From NCBI GenBank assembly GCA_009712635.1, contig WASS01000013.1, forward strand, positions 1 through 64,000: 64,000 bases of DNA. Direction: 5' to 3'. Below the pieces are notes generated by a model that saw only the letters and a list, made by a program, of their open reading frames with translations, was not told where the DNA came from and made no database searches. Source of the stretch: Hungatella sp. Lineage in GTDB: Bacteria; Bacillota; Clostridia; Lachnospirales; Lachnospiraceae. Shown piece by piece: positions 55,201 through 64,000 of the stretch (within the stretch, counting starts at the first letter, position 1; each line of letters opens with the position of its first letter). The position numbers and the translations under genes were made by a program.

Positions 55201-55753
55201 TCTTCTGCATGGGAATGCCGTGATCCTGAAGCTCAAGAAAGAAATTGCCCTCTCCGAAGATCTCCTGATAATGAAGAGCCGCTTCCTTTCCCTTTTCATA
55301 CTGGCCCCTGCCAATATAGCGCTGCACCTCTCCTGCCAGGCAGGCACTGAGAGCGATCACGCCCTCATGATATTCTTTTAATATCTCATAATCCACTCTT
55401 GGTTTATAATAAAATCCATCTACAAATCCTTTGGAAACAATCTTCATCAAATTCTGATAGCCCTGATTGTTCTCAGCAAGAAGTACCAGATGGTAGTACC
55501 GGTCTTCCCCGCCTGCAAGCTCTCTGTCAAATCTGGAACCGGATGTCACGTACACCTCACAGCCGATTATGGGCTTGATGCCGGCTTCCCTGGCAGCTCT
55601 GTAAAAATCAATCACACCATACATGACGCCATGGTCTGTGATTGCCATACTGTCCATTCCCAGTTCTTTCGCTCTGGCAGTCAGTTCCTTAATTTTGCAG
55701 GACCCATCAAGCAGGCTGTATTCTGTATGGACATGCAAATGTGTAAATGCCAT
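52271..55753 (-). CDS. dnaE: DNA polymerase III alpha subunit (DnaE type)
   Basis: 1160 aa. N-terminal PHP domain (FTHLHVHTEYSLLDGSCKI), polymerase core with the catalytic PDIDVDFCFERR and GRGSAAGSIVSYCLGIT, helix-hairpin-helix region, and C-terminal OB fold (GAYVTIGGMITGKNVKTTRNNKMMAFLTLEDL). Replicative polymerase subunit; in clostridia it works beside PolC. AGGAG lies ahead of the ATG. Confidence 0.97.
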   Translation of the reverse strand: MAFTHLHVHTEYSLLDGSCKIKELTARAKELGMDSMAITDHGVMYGVIDFYRAAREAGIKPIIGCEVYVTSGSRFDRELAGGEDRYYHLVLLAENNQGYQNLMKIVSKGFVDGFYYKPRVDYEILKEYHEGVIALSACLAGEVQRYIGRGQYEKGKEAALHYQEIFGEGNFFLELQDHGIPMQKTVNHELVRMSAETGIELVATNDIHYTYAEDATPHDILLCIQTGKKVTDENRMRYEGGQYYCKSEEEMKKLFSYATQAVENTHKIAERCNIEIEFGVTKLPKYDVPEGFDSWTYLNKLCTEGFLRHYPDDDGTLKDRLSYELDVIHTMGYVDYFLIVWDFIHYARSKDIMVGPGRGSAAGSIVSYCLGITDIDPIRYNLLFERFLNPERVSMPDIDVDFCFERRQEVIDYVVEKYGKDQVVQIVTFGTLAAKGVVRDVGRVLDMPYARCDAIAKMIPGDLGMTLEKALKQSPDLRSAYNDDPEVKYLIDMSMRLEGLPRHTSMHAAGVVISRTSVDEYVPLSKAADGTITTQFTMTTLEELGLLKMDFLGLRTLTVIQNAVEAIKKNRDLVLDMDQIDYNDKAVLDSIGSGKDDGVFQLESSGMKSFMKELKPESLEDIIAGISLYRPGPMDFIPKYLKGKNDRNSITYDCPQLEHILGPTHGCIVYQEQVMQIVRDLAGYTMGRSDLVRRAMSKKKTYVMEKERQNFVYGNAEEGVAGCIANGVDEKTANQIYDEMIDFAKYAFNKSHAAAYAVVSYQTAFLKYYYPQEFMAALLTSVMDNVSKVSEYILSCRQMGISILPPDINEGESGFSVSGKSIRYGLSAIKSVGKSVVEQIVAERITNGLYHDMEDFIDRMSNKEVNKRTLENFIKSGALDTLPGTRKQKLLIAQELLDQRSKERKNTMEGQITLFDLAGEEEKSNYQITFPDVGEFGKEDLLAFEKETLGIYVSGHPLEAYEETWRNHITAVTVDFIVDEETQKTNVQDGAYVTIGGMITGKNVKTTRNNKMMAFLTLEDLVGSVEVIVFPKDYESKRELFVEDSKVFIQGRASVGDDPVGKLICERVIPFSAVPKELWLKFPDKDTYVETEREILELLRESEGSDSVIIYLERERAKKVLPANWNVNASDGLIDILTKKLGEINVRLVEKKLEKIGKMN

Positions 55754-55785
55754 CTGTCGTTTCTCCTTCTATCCTCATTTCTTCT

Positions 55786-55794
55786 ATTATAACA
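55786..55794 (-). promoter_or_regulatory. Extended -10 promoter of dnaE
   Basis: TGTTATAAT on the minus strand is an extended -10 element, about 35 bases ahead of the dnaE start codon. No good -35 box is seen. Confidence 0.5.
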
Positions 55795-55849
55795 TAAAAA
55801 GACAGCCCCTGAAAATAATTTGCGTGAAATTAAAAAGGGAGATATATAA

Positions 55850-55891
55850 GAGGCGGAGCTTCCATTGTCAGGCAATGGCAGTCTCCGCCTC
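55850..55891 (-). terminator. Long GC-rich hairpin after the Crh-like gene
   Basis: GAGGCGGAG...CCATTG and CAATGG...CTCCGCCTC form a stem of about 17 bp with one small mismatch. The following minus-strand sequence is only moderately T-rich, so it is a probable but not ideal terminator of the uvrC-to-crh gene set. Confidence 0.65.
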
Positions 55892-55914
55892 AAAAACACG
55901 TTATATTCCAGATA

Positions 55915-56172
55915 TTATTCCTGATTGCTTAAGTATTTCTCGATCTCACTGACCGCATGCTCTTCATCTGTACCATCAGCTGTAATTGTAATCTGCTCTC
56001 CTGCAGCAAGGCCGAGAGTCATCATACCCATAATACTTTTGGCATTCACTCTTTTTGATTCGATTTCAACATAAATGTTGCTTTCATACTGGCTGGCAAC
56101 CTGAACCAGCATAGCAACTGGTCTCGCCTCCAAACCTGATGCAAGTTCCACGGTGACTGTTTTTCTTACCAT
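55915..56172 (-). CDS. Crh-like HPr paralog, Glu in place of catalytic His
   Basis: 85 aa from the ATG at 56170-56172. HPr fold, but the site GLHARP reads GLEARPVAML, with Glu where His15 should be, so it cannot take phosphate from PEP. The Ser46 region NAKSIMGMM is intact, so HprK can still phosphorylate it. This is the pattern of Crh (Gln15 in Bacillus), a co-repressor for CcpA. The order rapZ-whiA-crh is the same as in Bacillus, supporting orthology, and hprK is in the same gene set. Confidence 0.87.
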   Translation of the reverse strand: MVRKTVTVELASGLEARPVAMLVQVASQYESNIYVEIESKRVNAKSIMGMMTLGLAAGEQITITADGTDEEHAVSEIEKYLSNQE

Positions 56173-56183
56173 AATTATCCTCC

Positions 56184-57170
56184 TCATTCCTCTGAACGGG
56201 TCTGTTCCGTTCCGCTGCCCACGCCTGTCCCGCGCAGCCGCCCTGCCAAATCACAAAGCTTTCTAAGTCGGTGGTTCACTCCTGATTTACCAACAGGAGG
56301 GTCCAGAGCTTCTCCAAGCTCCTTTAATGTTGCGTCCGGCCTCTCCAGTCTCTCTCTGGCAATCTCCATTAAATTGTCAGGAAGATTATCAAGTCCGATT
56401 GTATCTCTGATATATTCTATATCTTCTATCTGCTTTACCGCAGCTGATACCGTTTTATTAATATTTGCAGTCTCACAGTTGACCTGTCTGTTCACGCTGT
56501 TGCGCATATCCTTTAAGATCCTGATGTTCTCAAGCTCCATTAAAGCAACCGGGGCCTCCATGACATTTAAAATATCAACAATCTGGCTTCCCTCTTTGAT
56601 ATAGACAACAAAATAACGCTTTCTCTTAACTATCTTTGCATCAAGTTCAAACGTTGCAATAATCGATTTCAACTGCTCTGCTTTTTCTTCTGTGGCACAT
56701 ACAATTTCATAATGGTAGAACTTCTCCGGATCACTTAAGGATCCTGACGAGAGAAATGCACCCCGTATAAATGCTCTCCTGCAGCATGACTGCTGGATCA
56801 CCACGTTCTTTACTACACTAAGATTCTCTCCTACTTCTCCGTTTTCGTCAAGGAGTTTGGTTGCATGAAGTACCCGAATGGCATCTTCATGTTCCCGGAT
56901 CGTCACCGTATAAGTACGGTTTTTATTCAAGTAGGCATTTCTTCTAATAGAGACATCAGTACTTATATTAAATGTTTTTTTCAATAATGTAAAGTACTTT
57001 CTTGCAACTGCTACATTTTCTGTATGGATTTTAATCGTATAGCGGTCATCTTCCGATATGATTATCTTGCCGCAAAGGCTGATGATCGCAGCCATTTCTG
57101 CGATCTGACAGTGTCTTGCCGGGCTGATCTGCCTGGAAAGCTCTTCTTTTAATTTGGAAGAAAATGACAT
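56184..57170 (-). CDS. whiA: WhiA, DNA-binding cell-division regulator
   Basis: 328 aa. N-terminal LAGLIDADG-like homing-endonuclease fold (SFSSKLKEELSRQISPARHC, CCRRAFIRGAFLSSGSLSDPEKFYHYEIV) and a C-terminal helix-turn-helix (RLERPDATLKELGEALDPPVGKSGVNHRLRKL). Conserved in Gram-positives. It begins 2 bp behind rapZ and is followed by the Crh-like gene. Confidence 0.95.
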   Translation of the reverse strand: MSFSSKLKEELSRQISPARHCQIAEMAAIISLCGKIIISEDDRYTIKIHTENVAVARKYFTLLKKTFNISTDVSIRRNAYLNKNRTYTVTIREHEDAIRVLHATKLLDENGEVGENLSVVKNVVIQQSCCRRAFIRGAFLSSGSLSDPEKFYHYEIVCATEEKAEQLKSIIATFELDAKIVKRKRYFVVYIKEGSQIVDILNVMEAPVALMELENIRILKDMRNSVNRQVNCETANINKTVSAAVKQIEDIEYIRDTIGLDNLPDNLMEIARERLERPDATLKELGEALDPPVGKSGVNHRLRKLCDLAGRLRGTGVGSGTEQTRSEE

Positions 57171-57172
57171 AT

Positions 57173-58054
57173 CTAGACCACCCTTTTTCCTGTATTATCC
57201 TTCTCTATATCCCGGTGTTCGATCTTAATTCCGAACTCAGCCCTGGACTTAAACTTTTCGTAAACCGCCTTGGCAACGGTTACGGATCGGTGCTTACCGC
57301 CGGTACAGCCAATGGCTATCACCAGCTGATTCTTTCCTTCCAGAACATAGTTCGGAAGCAGGAACTCCAGCATATCATAAAGCTTGTTCAAAAACAGATC
57401 AGCGGTTCCATGCTGCATCACATAGTCCCGCACTTCTTTTTCTTCCCCTGTCCTGTTTCGCAGTTCTTCCACATAATAGGGATTGGGCAGAAACCTTACA
57501 TCAAATACCAGATCTGCATCCGATGGTATTCCATATTTAAATCCGAACGAGAGGATGGTAATGTATAAATTCCGGTAAGATTCATGTTTCATGAAAATCT
57601 TTTCCAGCTCCTGCCTCAGTTCTTTGGTGAGAAGCTTGCTGGTATCGATGATATAATCAGCCTCTTCCTTCAGAAAAGCAAGCTTCCCACGCTCTTTCTC
57701 AATTCCGCTGTCGATTCTGCCGCCTGCTGCCAGTGGATGGGCTCTTCTGGTTTCTTTATACCGCTTAATCAGTATTTCATCTCCGGCATCCAGGAAAAGA
57801 ATCTCAAAAGGAACCCGGTTTCTGGACCATTCATCAAAGATCCTGTTTAAAACCGATAAATCCTCCCCGCTTCTGATATCGATACCCAAAGCAGCGTTCT
57901 GGATTCCTTCCGGATTTTTAGAGGTCAGCTCCGCAAACGTCTCAATGAGGGGAATAGGAAGATTATCCACACAGTAGAATCCCATATCCTCCAGCATCTT
58001 GAGCGCCTGGGTCTTCCCCGCGCCTGACATGCCTGTCACAATTACAAGCCTCAC
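57173..58054 (-). CDS. rapZ: RapZ/YvcJ nucleotide-binding protein
   Basis: 293 aa. Walker A GMSGAGKTQALK at the N-terminus and the C-terminal signature GCTGGKHRSVTVA. In Gram-negatives RapZ guides RNase E to small RNAs; in Gram-positives YvcJ binds GTP, role less clear. It lies between murB and whiA, in the conserved order. Confidence 0.94.
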   Translation of the reverse strand: MRLVIVTGMSGAGKTQALKMLEDMGFYCVDNLPIPLIETFAELTSKNPEGIQNAALGIDIRSGEDLSVLNRIFDEWSRNRVPFEILFLDAGDEILIKRYKETRRAHPLAAGGRIDSGIEKERGKLAFLKEEADYIIDTSKLLTKELRQELEKIFMKHESYRNLYITILSFGFKYGIPSDADLVFDVRFLPNPYYVEELRNRTGEEKEVRDYVMQHGTADLFLNKLYDMLEFLLPNYVLEGKNQLVIAIGCTGGKHRSVTVAKAVYEKFKSRAEFGIKIEHRDIEKDNTGKRVV

Positions 58055-58073
58055 TGTATACTCCTTTGCACCG

Positions 58074-58985
58074 TTAAAACTTTCCCAGTGTCTTTACTTC
58101 CATCTCAAGCATTACTCCGGTTTTTTCGTATACCCTGTTCTTTATCTCTTCACATAAGGCTATGATGTCCGCCGCAGTTGCCTGATTCTTATTAATCACG
58201 AATCCGCAGTGTTTTTCTGAAACCTGGGCACCTCCTACGGAAAATCCCCGAAGTCCTGCGTCTTCGATCAGCTTCCCGGCGAAATGTCCTTCCGGGCGTT
58301 TAAAGGTGCTTCCTGCACTTGGAAATTCCAAGGGCTGCTTTTCTTTTCTTCTGCGTGCCAGCTCATCCATTCGTTCTTTAATCGAAACCGGATCGCCTTC
58401 TTTCAAGCGAATGTTTGCTTCCACCACCACATACTGCTTTGGTATAATGCAGCTGGTCCGGTATCCCAAAGAAAGCTCGCTGGCGGGAATCTCTTTTATA
58501 TCACCATCCCCTGTTACTACTTTTACACTGCGAAGCACCTCTTTCATCTCCGAACCATATGCACCGGCATTCATGACTACAGCTCCCCCCAGTGTTCCCG
58601 GTATTCCGGCAGCAAACTCAAAGCCTGTCAGTGATGCCTTATATGCTTCCTGTGCAATTCTCGCCAGAGAAAGTCCTGCTCCGGCTTTTATCATCCCCGT
58701 TTCGTGATTCACATGACAGCTGTTAAAGCTGTCCATAGAGATAACCACCCCGTCAAAACCCTGATCCCCTACCAGAAGATTACTTCCATTGCCTAAAATG
58801 AAGTACGTTTCATTCTCCTGCTTACAAGTCTTAATGACTGCAGCAAGTTCCTTTTCATCTCCCGGAGTTACAAAGCAGGCTGCCGGTCCCCCAACCCGGA
58901 AGGATGTATGTCTTCGCATCTCTTCCCCTGCTTTTATATGGTTTTTATCGGCTGCACCAAGAAGTTTTTCATAAATTCCAGTCAT
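58074..58985 (-). CDS. murB: UDP-N-acetylenolpyruvoylglucosamine reductase
   Basis: 303 aa from the ATG at 58983-58985; GAGGTG lies four to nine bases ahead, and the alternative upstream TTG is inside it. FAD-binding: RRHTSFRVGGPAACFV, ILGNGSNLLVGDQGF, GIPGTLGGAVVMNAGAYG. Catalytic Ser in AGSTFKRPEGHFAGKLIEDAGLRG (type II MurB) and Glu near the end. Second step of UDP-MurNAc synthesis. Confidence 0.96.
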   Translation of the reverse strand: MTGIYEKLLGAADKNHIKAGEEMRRHTSFRVGGPAACFVTPGDEKELAAVIKTCKQENETYFILGNGSNLLVGDQGFDGVVISMDSFNSCHVNHETGMIKAGAGLSLARIAQEAYKASLTGFEFAAGIPGTLGGAVVMNAGAYGSEMKEVLRSVKVVTGDGDIKEIPASELSLGYRTSCIIPKQYVVVEANIRLKEGDPVSIKERMDELARRRKEKQPLEFPSAGSTFKRPEGHFAGKLIEDAGLRGFSVGGAQVSEKHCGFVINKNQATAADIIALCEEIKNRVYEKTGVMLEMEVKTLGKF

Positions 58986-58993
58986 CAGACACC

Positions 58994-59926
58994 TCAATCA
59001 TCCTGTTTTCTTGATAAGTTTGCCTGGACGCGGTTGTATAATTCCTGTGCCGCGTTGTACCCCATCTTCTTCTGTCTGTAATTGACGGCAGCTGATTCAA
59101 CGATAATGGCCAGATTACGGCCCGGACGAACGGGAATGGAATGGCATACTACCTGATTGCCTAAGAACTCCGTGTAATTGTCCTCGATCCCCAGTCTGTC
59201 GTACTCTTTATCCTTATCCCAGTCTTCCAGCTTAATCACCATATCAATGGCCTGTGTGTCCTTTACACTCTCTACACCGAACAATGTCTTCACATCGATA
59301 ATTCCGATTCCTCGTAATTCGATAAAATGTCTTGTGATCTCCGGCGCGCTTCCGATTAAGGTATCATCACTCACCTTGCGGATCTCAACCACATCATCGG
59401 TTACAAGACGGTGGCCTCTCTTAATCAGTTCCAGAGCTGCTTCGCTTTTGCCGATGCCGCTCTCTCCCATAATCAGCACTCCCTCGCCAAATACGTCAAC
59501 TAAAACGCCGTGAATGCTGATACATGGCGCCAGCTTTACCTTCAGCCAGCGAATTACCTCTGCCATTAAATCAGACGTGGTTTTATCTGAAACCAGGCAG
59601 GGGATTCCGTAATGATTGCAAAGTGCCAGCATATCCTCATCGGGATTCTGGCTGCGGCTGTATACCAGACACGGAATCTGATAGGAAAGCAGCTTATCGT
59701 ACATCTCCATCTTTCTTTCATGATTCATCTGGTTTATATATTCCTGCTCTACATATCCGATAATCTGAACCCGTTCATTATCAAAGTGATCAAAAAAACC
59801 GGTCAGCTGGAGAGCCGGACGGTTTACATCCGGATGGCTGAGCACAATTTTCTCCGCATCGATCTCCGGCGTCATATTCCGGAGATTCATTTTTTCAATC
59901 AGATCTGTGATTGCTACTCCATGCAT
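58994..59926 (-). CDS. hprK: HPr kinase/phosphorylase
   Basis: 310 aa from the ATG at 59924-59926, with AAGGAG nine bases upstream, the family length; earlier ATGs would add 11-30 unneeded residues. N-terminal domain of unknown ligand, then Walker A GESGIGKSEAALEL and the HprK signature ELRGIGIIDVKTLFG. It adds phosphate to, or removes it from, Ser46 of HPr and Crh. The only visible Ser46-bearing substrate in the window is the Crh-like protein. Confidence 0.96.
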   Translation of the reverse strand: MHGVAITDLIEKMNLRNMTPEIDAEKIVLSHPDVNRPALQLTGFFDHFDNERVQIIGYVEQEYINQMNHERKMEMYDKLLSYQIPCLVYSRSQNPDEDMLALCNHYGIPCLVSDKTTSDLMAEVIRWLKVKLAPCISIHGVLVDVFGEGVLIMGESGIGKSEAALELIKRGHRLVTDDVVEIRKVSDDTLIGSAPEITRHFIELRGIGIIDVKTLFGVESVKDTQAIDMVIKLEDWDKDKEYDRLGIEDNYTEFLGNQVVCHSIPVRPGRNLAIIVESAAVNYRQKKMGYNAAQELYNRVQANLSRKQDD

Positions 59927-59996
59927 GGTGAAATGCTCCTTTTCATCTGTTTTTTTCATACTAACACAGATTTCGTGTTTTGAAAAGCTGTGGGTA

Positions 59997-61868
59997 CTAA
60001 TTATGAAAGAATTCATACACGCTTTTAGCTGAACGGGAATTCATGCCTTCCGTGGCTTCCAGCTCTTCCAGTGTGGCTTCTTTCACCGCTTCCAGCCCCT
60101 TAAACCGGCGCATCAAAGCCTTTCTCCGCCCCGGGCCGATATTGGGAATGTCATCAAGAATTGATTTTACCTGCCCTTTGCTTCTTAAACTTCTGTGATA
60201 TTCAATGGCAAACCGGTGGGCTTCATCCTGAATTCTTGTGATCAGTTTAAACCCTTCCGAATGCCGGTCAATGGGAATTTCCACATTGTTATAGTACAGC
60301 CCCCTGGTCCGGTGATTGTCATCTTTCACCATTCCGCATACCGGAATGGCAAGCCCCAGCTGCTCTATGACCTCCAGAGCGATGTTCACCTGGCCTTTTC
60401 CTCCATCCATCATGATTAAATCAGGGAAACGGGTAAAGCTTCCAAGTTCTTCCTCGACGCCCTTCTCCCTTAAGCTTTCCGCTTCCTGTAACCCATGGGA
60501 AAATCTTCTGGTAAGAACCTCATTCATGGAAGCATAGTCATTGGCTCCCTTTACCCATTTTATTTTGAATTTCCTGTAATCATTCCGCTTGGGTCTTCCG
60601 TTTTCGTAAACGATCATGGACCCTACCGACTCAAAACCGCTTATATTAGAAATATCAAATGCCTCAATCCGTTTTACACCAGTAAGACCCAGCAGACTTC
60701 CTACCTCATTCATGGCGCCGACGGTACGAAGCTCCTCCCGCTTGATCTTTTCTTTATCCTGGGAAAGCACCAGAGCCGCATTTCTCTCTGCCAGCTCCAC
60801 AAGACGTTCTTTCTGCCCCTTTTTCGGTATAATGAGTTTTACTTTCTGTCCCCGTTTGGCAGACAGCCACTCTCCAATCACCTCTTCCTCCTCAAGCTGG
60901 GTCTGAACCCATATCTCTCTTGGAATAAAGGGAGTTCCGGAATAAAACTGTTTTACAAAGCTGGTTAAAATCTGGCCGTTGTCTTCTGCAGTCGCCACAT
61001 TCACATGGAAATGTTCTCTTCCGATTAACTTTCCCTCACGCACAAAAAAGACCTGGACCACAGCATCTTTTTCATCTTTTGCCATGGCGATAATATCCCG
61101 GTCTTCCATACCGCTGTCTGTGATCTTCTGTTTTTGGGCAATCTGTTTTACACTGGTTAATAAATCTCTGTATTCGATGGCTTTTTCAAAATCCATCTCA
61201 TCGGATGCAGCCTGCATCTTTTCTTCCAGCATGGCAATGACAGGCGCGTATTTGCCTCCAAGAAAATCAAGTACTAAACCGATGGATTTCCCATAGTCTT
61301 CCTGGCTGATATATCCCTGGCAGGGCGCCTGGCACTGTTTGATATGATAGTTTAAGCAGGGTCTTTCTTTCCCGATATCTCTGGGCAGATTCCGGTTGCA
61401 GGTTCTGATCTGATACAGCTTGTGAATCAGTTCAATGGTATCCTTTACCGCTCCTGCACTGGTATAGGGACCAAAATATCTGCTTTTATCCTTTTTCATA
61501 TCTCTGGAAAACAGGACTCTTGGAAATTCCTCGTACATGGTAACCTTAATGTAAGGATAAGTTTTATCATCCTTTAACATGGTGTTATAACGGGGGCGGT
61601 GCTCCTTGATTAAATTGCATTCCAATACAAGTGCTTCCAGTTCCGAGTCTGTTATAATGTATTCAAAACGGGCGATTCTCGATACCATCTGTTCGATCTT
61701 TGCCGTTTTATTTCTGCTGCTTTGAAAATACTGCCTGACCCTGTTTTTTAAGCTGATAGCTTTTCCAACATAGATAATTTCGTCCCGCCTGTCGTGCATG
61801 ATATACACACCAGGCTGGGACGGCAGTTTTTTTAATTCTTCTTCTATATTAAATTCGATGTGGTCCAC
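59997..61868 (-). CDS. uvrC: Excinuclease ABC subunit C
   Basis: 623 aa, GTG start at 61866-61868 behind GAGGTGA. GIY-YIG nuclease ([31 protein letters not shown]), Cys-rich region ([30 protein letters not shown]), UVR domain, RNase H-like nuclease ([21 protein letters not shown]) and C-terminal double HhH ([16 protein letters not shown]). Makes the two cuts in nucleotide excision repair. Confidence 0.96.
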   Translation of the reverse strand: MDHIEFNIEEELKKLPSQPGVYIMHDRRDEIIYVGKAISLKNRVRQYFQSSRNKTAKIEQMVSRIARFEYIITDSELEALVLECNLIKEHRPRYNTMLKDDKTYPYIKVTMYEEFPRVLFSRDMKKDKSRYFGPYTSAGAVKDTIELIHKLYQIRTCNRNLPRDIGKERPCLNYHIKQCQAPCQGYISQEDYGKSIGLVLDFLGGKYAPVIAMLEEKMQAASDEMDFEKAIEYRDLLTSVKQIAQKQKITDSGMEDRDIIAMAKDEKDAVVQVFFVREGKLIGREHFHVNVATAEDNGQILTSFVKQFYSGTPFIPREIWVQTQLEEEEVIGEWLSAKRGQKVKLIIPKKGQKERLVELAERNAALVLSQDKEKIKREELRTVGAMNEVGSLLGLTGVKRIEAFDISNISGFESVGSMIVYENGRPKRNDYRKFKIKWVKGANDYASMNEVLTRRFSHGLQEAESLREKGVEEELGSFTRFPDLIMMDGGKGQVNIALEVIEQLGLAIPVCGMVKDDNHRTRGLYYNNVEIPIDRHSEGFKLITRIQDEAHRFAIEYHRSLRSKGQVKSILDDIPNIGPGRRKALMRRFKGLEAVKEATLEELEATEGMNSRSAKSVYEFFHN

Positions 61869-61878
61869 CTGGTTCGAA

Positions 61879-62400
61879 TCACCTCAATCTTGTTCCGTCG
61901 TATTTGATCTGTAGTTCCAGATAACGCTCTACTGCGTAGTATTTTTCTTCCGGCTCCGAATCCGCTCTTCCAATCTCCATGATTTCACAGATTGCAAGGA
62001 GTTCTTCCGCCGTAAATTTGTCTTTATAGGTTCTTAAGACCTCCAGCTTCTCATGATACGTCTCTGCGTCAAGAAATGCAAGCAGATTTTTATTGGGACC
62101 GTGGTGTTCTTCTTTCTTTTCCTCTTCTTTTTGTTCCGCTTCCGGCTGGTCCTTAGAATCGGAATCCTTTAAATCCACCCGCTCAAACCGGTACTTCTGA
62201 AGAACATCCGGATATTTTTCATGATCCACCTCGCTGATAAACATGGAGAGAGGACGTACATAAACATCAAAGGTTCCGTACAGAGCCTGATAAACTACCA
62301 TCTTTTCTCTGGTCTCGGAATGAATCGCAACTGCTACTACCTGATACATCTTATCCTTAAAATGTCTGTAAAATTCTCCTGGTCTTGGTGTTCTCTCCAT
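61879..62400 (-). CDS. DUF1653 domain protein
   Basis: 173 aa from the ATG at 62398-62400 (GTGAGG six bases upstream). The first 75 residues are the DUF1653 domain ([54 protein letters not shown]). A charged Glu/Lys linker and a helical tail follow ([37 protein letters not shown]). Function unknown. It lies 10 bp ahead of uvrC. Confidence 0.82.
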   Translation of the reverse strand: MERTPRPGEFYRHFKDKMYQVVAVAIHSETREKMVVYQALYGTFDVYVRPLSMFISEVDHEKYPDVLQKYRFERVDLKDSDSKDQPEAEQKEEEKKEEHHGPNKNLLAFLDAETYHEKLEVLRTYKDKFTAEELLAICEIMEIGRADSEPEEKYYAVERYLELQIKYDGTRLR

Positions 62401-62408
62401 CGCTTTCC

Positions 62409-63860
62409 TCACTTTTCATTTCTTAAACCGCCCGTGGTCACGATCACAACAGGTGGCTTATTCCTTTTTTCTTTTTTTTCTGAAGCTTCCCCGGAACTGG
62501 ACTGCTGCCTGGTTGTCTCTTCTTCCACCGCGCCTTCCAGACTCTTCTCCGCTTCACTCTGAACTTTGACCGGAGCCTGTGTGGTTTTAGCAGCCGCAGT
62601 TTTTGATTCTTCCTCTTTCGTGGCTCTTTGCTGGGCAATCCTGGCCTCTTCCTTTTTCGCCTCTTCCTCAGATAACAGGGCATCCCAGGTATAGCGGTTG
62701 GAGGCACTCCAAAGAATCCATTCGTCGTACCCTGCATCGTAAACCGCCTGGATCTGTTCTCTGACTTCTTTTTTTCCATATGGAATATGGTGATCCAGAT
62801 AAGAGGCAGTAAAGTCCTGAAGCCAGGGACGTACCTCCGCCTGTTTTACTGCCACTCCGCGGGTCTTTTCCAAATCTGATTTAGAAAGCTTTAAGGCTGC
62901 ACGAATGGTCTTATAAGGTTCTGTATCCGGATGATCGATTCCGAAATTACCGTCGCCGTAGTGGGACGGATAAATCATGGGGCAGATATAGTCCAGATGG
63001 TTTGCCATATCACTGTAAACCTGTCCCACAGCCTGGGCATCCACATTGCTGCCGATTATGGTTCCGAATACATCGGCTGAAACCGTGATATTGCTGGCAG
63101 AGAGTTTCCCATAGGCGTATTGAATGAATTCTGTTATAATATCGGTTTTCGAACGTCCTTTGGTCTCATCCCCATCAAAAACTACCTGCTTCATGGAGCT
63201 GTCCGTAGCAAATCGGATGTAGTCAAACTGGACTTCGTCAAAGCCTGCTCTGGAAGCGGCTTCTCCCACTTCCACAAGATAATCCCAGACTTCCGTGCGG
63301 TACGGATTCACCCACGCAAGTCCCTTATTATCTCTGTGCAGACTTCCATCCTTGTTTTTTAAGCTCCATTCCGGTTTCTGCTCTGCCAGATAAGGATCAC
63401 GAAATGCGACCACCCTTGCAATGGTATAAATGCCTCTTGCTTTTAACTGTGCCATCATGGCAGGCATGTCCTGAATATACTTTTTCTCCGCTCCGATTTC
63501 CTTCACTGTGGGAGCGCCGTCCATTGCAAACGTAATTCTGCCGTCGTCATTCTTAACGTCGATTACCACTGCATTGATTTCTGTACCCTCAATCTTGTCA
63601 AGAATAGCCTGAAAGCCCTCAGATCCAGCCATATATCCGGAAATATAGATTCCCTTCACTTTCACTGGGGATTTCTTCGGAAGCGCCGACACGGGAAGGG
63701 TCTCCTCCTGCTTGTCCGCCTCACTGCTCTCGCTGGAATCGTCAGTGGTCTCGTCACTGGAAGGACTGTTCTTCTGAGTCTCAGGGATACCTTTATATCT
63801 GCTGCATCCGGACGCTACTAATGAGCATACAATTACTGCCAAAAGCCATCGTTTCATCAT
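62409..63860 (-). CDS. Lipoprotein with putative glycoside hydrolase (DUF4015) domain
   Basis: 483 aa (or one fewer from the next ATG). Lipobox VASGC near residue 19. A Ser/Asp/Glu-rich spacer leads to a TIM-barrel-like DUF4015 domain (VKGIYISGYMAGSEGFQAILDKIEGTEINAVVIDVKNDDGRITF, DEVQFDYIRFATD, PMIYPSHYGDGNFGIDHPD), which ends in WILWSASNRYTW. A charged Glu/Lys/Ala tail follows. It is membrane-anchored outside and probably acts on a cell-wall or exopolysaccharide glycan. First gene of the gene set that runs to the Crh-like gene. Confidence 0.88.
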   Translation of the reverse strand: MMKRWLLAVIVCSLVASGCSRYKGIPETQKNSPSSDETTDDSSESSEADKQEETLPVSALPKKSPVKVKGIYISGYMAGSEGFQAILDKIEGTEINAVVIDVKNDDGRITFAMDGAPTVKEIGAEKKYIQDMPAMMAQLKARGIYTIARVVAFRDPYLAEQKPEWSLKNKDGSLHRDNKGLAWVNPYRTEVWDYLVEVGEAASRAGFDEVQFDYIRFATDSSMKQVVFDGDETKGRSKTDIITEFIQYAYGKLSASNITVSADVFGTIIGSNVDAQAVGQVYSDMANHLDYICPMIYPSHYGDGNFGIDHPDTEPYKTIRAALKLSKSDLEKTRGVAVKQAEVRPWLQDFTASYLDHHIPYGKKEVREQIQAVYDAGYDEWILWSASNRYTWDALLSEEEAKKEEARIAQQRATKEEESKTAAAKTTQAPVKVQSEAEKSLEGAVEEETTRQQSSSGEASEKKEKRNKPPVVIVTTGGLRNEK

Positions 63861-63914
63861 TTCACTTTCACTTTCTTTATGGTCTTCAGTGTTTTATTGT
63901 AATAATTATTTAAC

Positions 63915-63943
63915 ATTTTACCACATTTTGTAAAATTTTCCAA
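63915..63943 (-). promoter_or_regulatory. Promoter ahead of the DUF4015 gene set
   Basis: TTGGAA (63938-63943) and TAAAAT (63915-63920) on the minus strand with 17 bases between, about 55 bases ahead of the start codon. Confidence 0.65.
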
Positions 63944-63961
63944 ATAAATTTAATATTCCGG

Positions 63962-63980
63962 ATGCAGCCCTTTGCTGCAT
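63962..63980. other. Short hairpin at the right edge
   Basis: ATGCAGC and GCTGCAT form a perfect 7-bp stem with a CCTTT loop. There is no clear T-run on either strand. It may be the end of a gene outside the window or a regulatory stem. Confidence 0.35.
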
Positions 63981-64000
63981 GATTTAAAAACCAGTAATTT

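Noticed and set aside
60495-60968. 157-codon open frame on the plus strand inside uvrC
   Set aside because: Antisense shadow of a conserved gene with no start signal.

Overview
The window looks like a chromosomal segment from a low-GC, Gram-positive anaerobe of the Clostridia, most likely a Lachnospiraceae member of the Lacrimispora/Hungatella/Enterocloster type. The signs are strong AGGAGG ribosome sites, class II lysS next to greA, the hprK-murB-rapZ-whiA-crh-like block, many AraC regulators, GPH sugar transporters and a plant-polysaccharide gene set. The assignment rests on gene content only. No rRNA, tRNA, CRISPR array or insertion sequence was recognised.

Layout. 0-0.4 kb: start of a secreted repeat protein, cut by the window edge. 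0.5-3.6 kb: two-component system (7TMR-DISM histidine kinase plus BTAD-type response regulator). 3.6-5.3 kb: BusR-like GntR/RCK_C regulator, a small unknown protein and a flavodoxin with a C-terminal cysteine cluster. 5.5-17.3 kb: two glycoside-use modules, each with a GPH transporter and a divergent AraC regulator (GH2; GH3, HAD phosphatase and type B carboxylesterase). 17.5-23.7 kb: a DUF2798 membrane protein, then a beta-glucoside module (GH1 6-phospho-beta-glucosidase, MBL hydrolase, PTS EIIBC, PRD regulator) in which the PTS gene carries a one-base frameshift. 24.0-30.8 kb: a compact, AT-rich, one-direction gene train (HPr-like, MBL hydrolase, MazG-like NTP-PPase, HNH protein, PLD-DEAH helicase-DUF3427, Nudix, MmcQ/YjbR, DUF2809). 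It resembles a defence or nucleic-acid-processing operon and is flanked by two related 30-bp sequences. 31.0-33.1 kb: an orphan endolysin and a lipoprotein. 33.4-36.8 kb: lysS, greA, dusB, DUF6145 housekeeping genes. 37.0-51.2 kb: a pectin/galacturonate regulon (LacI regulator, uxaA, uxaB, TIM-barrel isomerase, GH28, CUT1 ABC importer, AraC regulator, GH105, esterase), tied together by GTAAGC-GCTTAC-type palindromes. 51.2-55.8 kb: pfkA and dnaE. 55.9-63.9 kb: DUF4015 lipoprotein, DUF1653, uvrC, hprK, murB, rapZ, whiA and a Crh-like protein in one direction.

How the genes fit together. The pectin region gives a readable route: GH28 and GH105 cut galacturonan and rhamnogalacturonan fragments, the ABC system imports them, and UxaB/UxaA take tagaturonate to altronate and then to 2-keto-3-deoxygluconate. 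The uronate isomerase and the KDG kinase and aldolase must lie elsewhere. Carbon control is represented by HprK and by two HPr-like proteins that each keep a different one of the two classical phosphorylation sites. The most promising candidate for an undescribed system is the 24.0-30.8 kb gene train.
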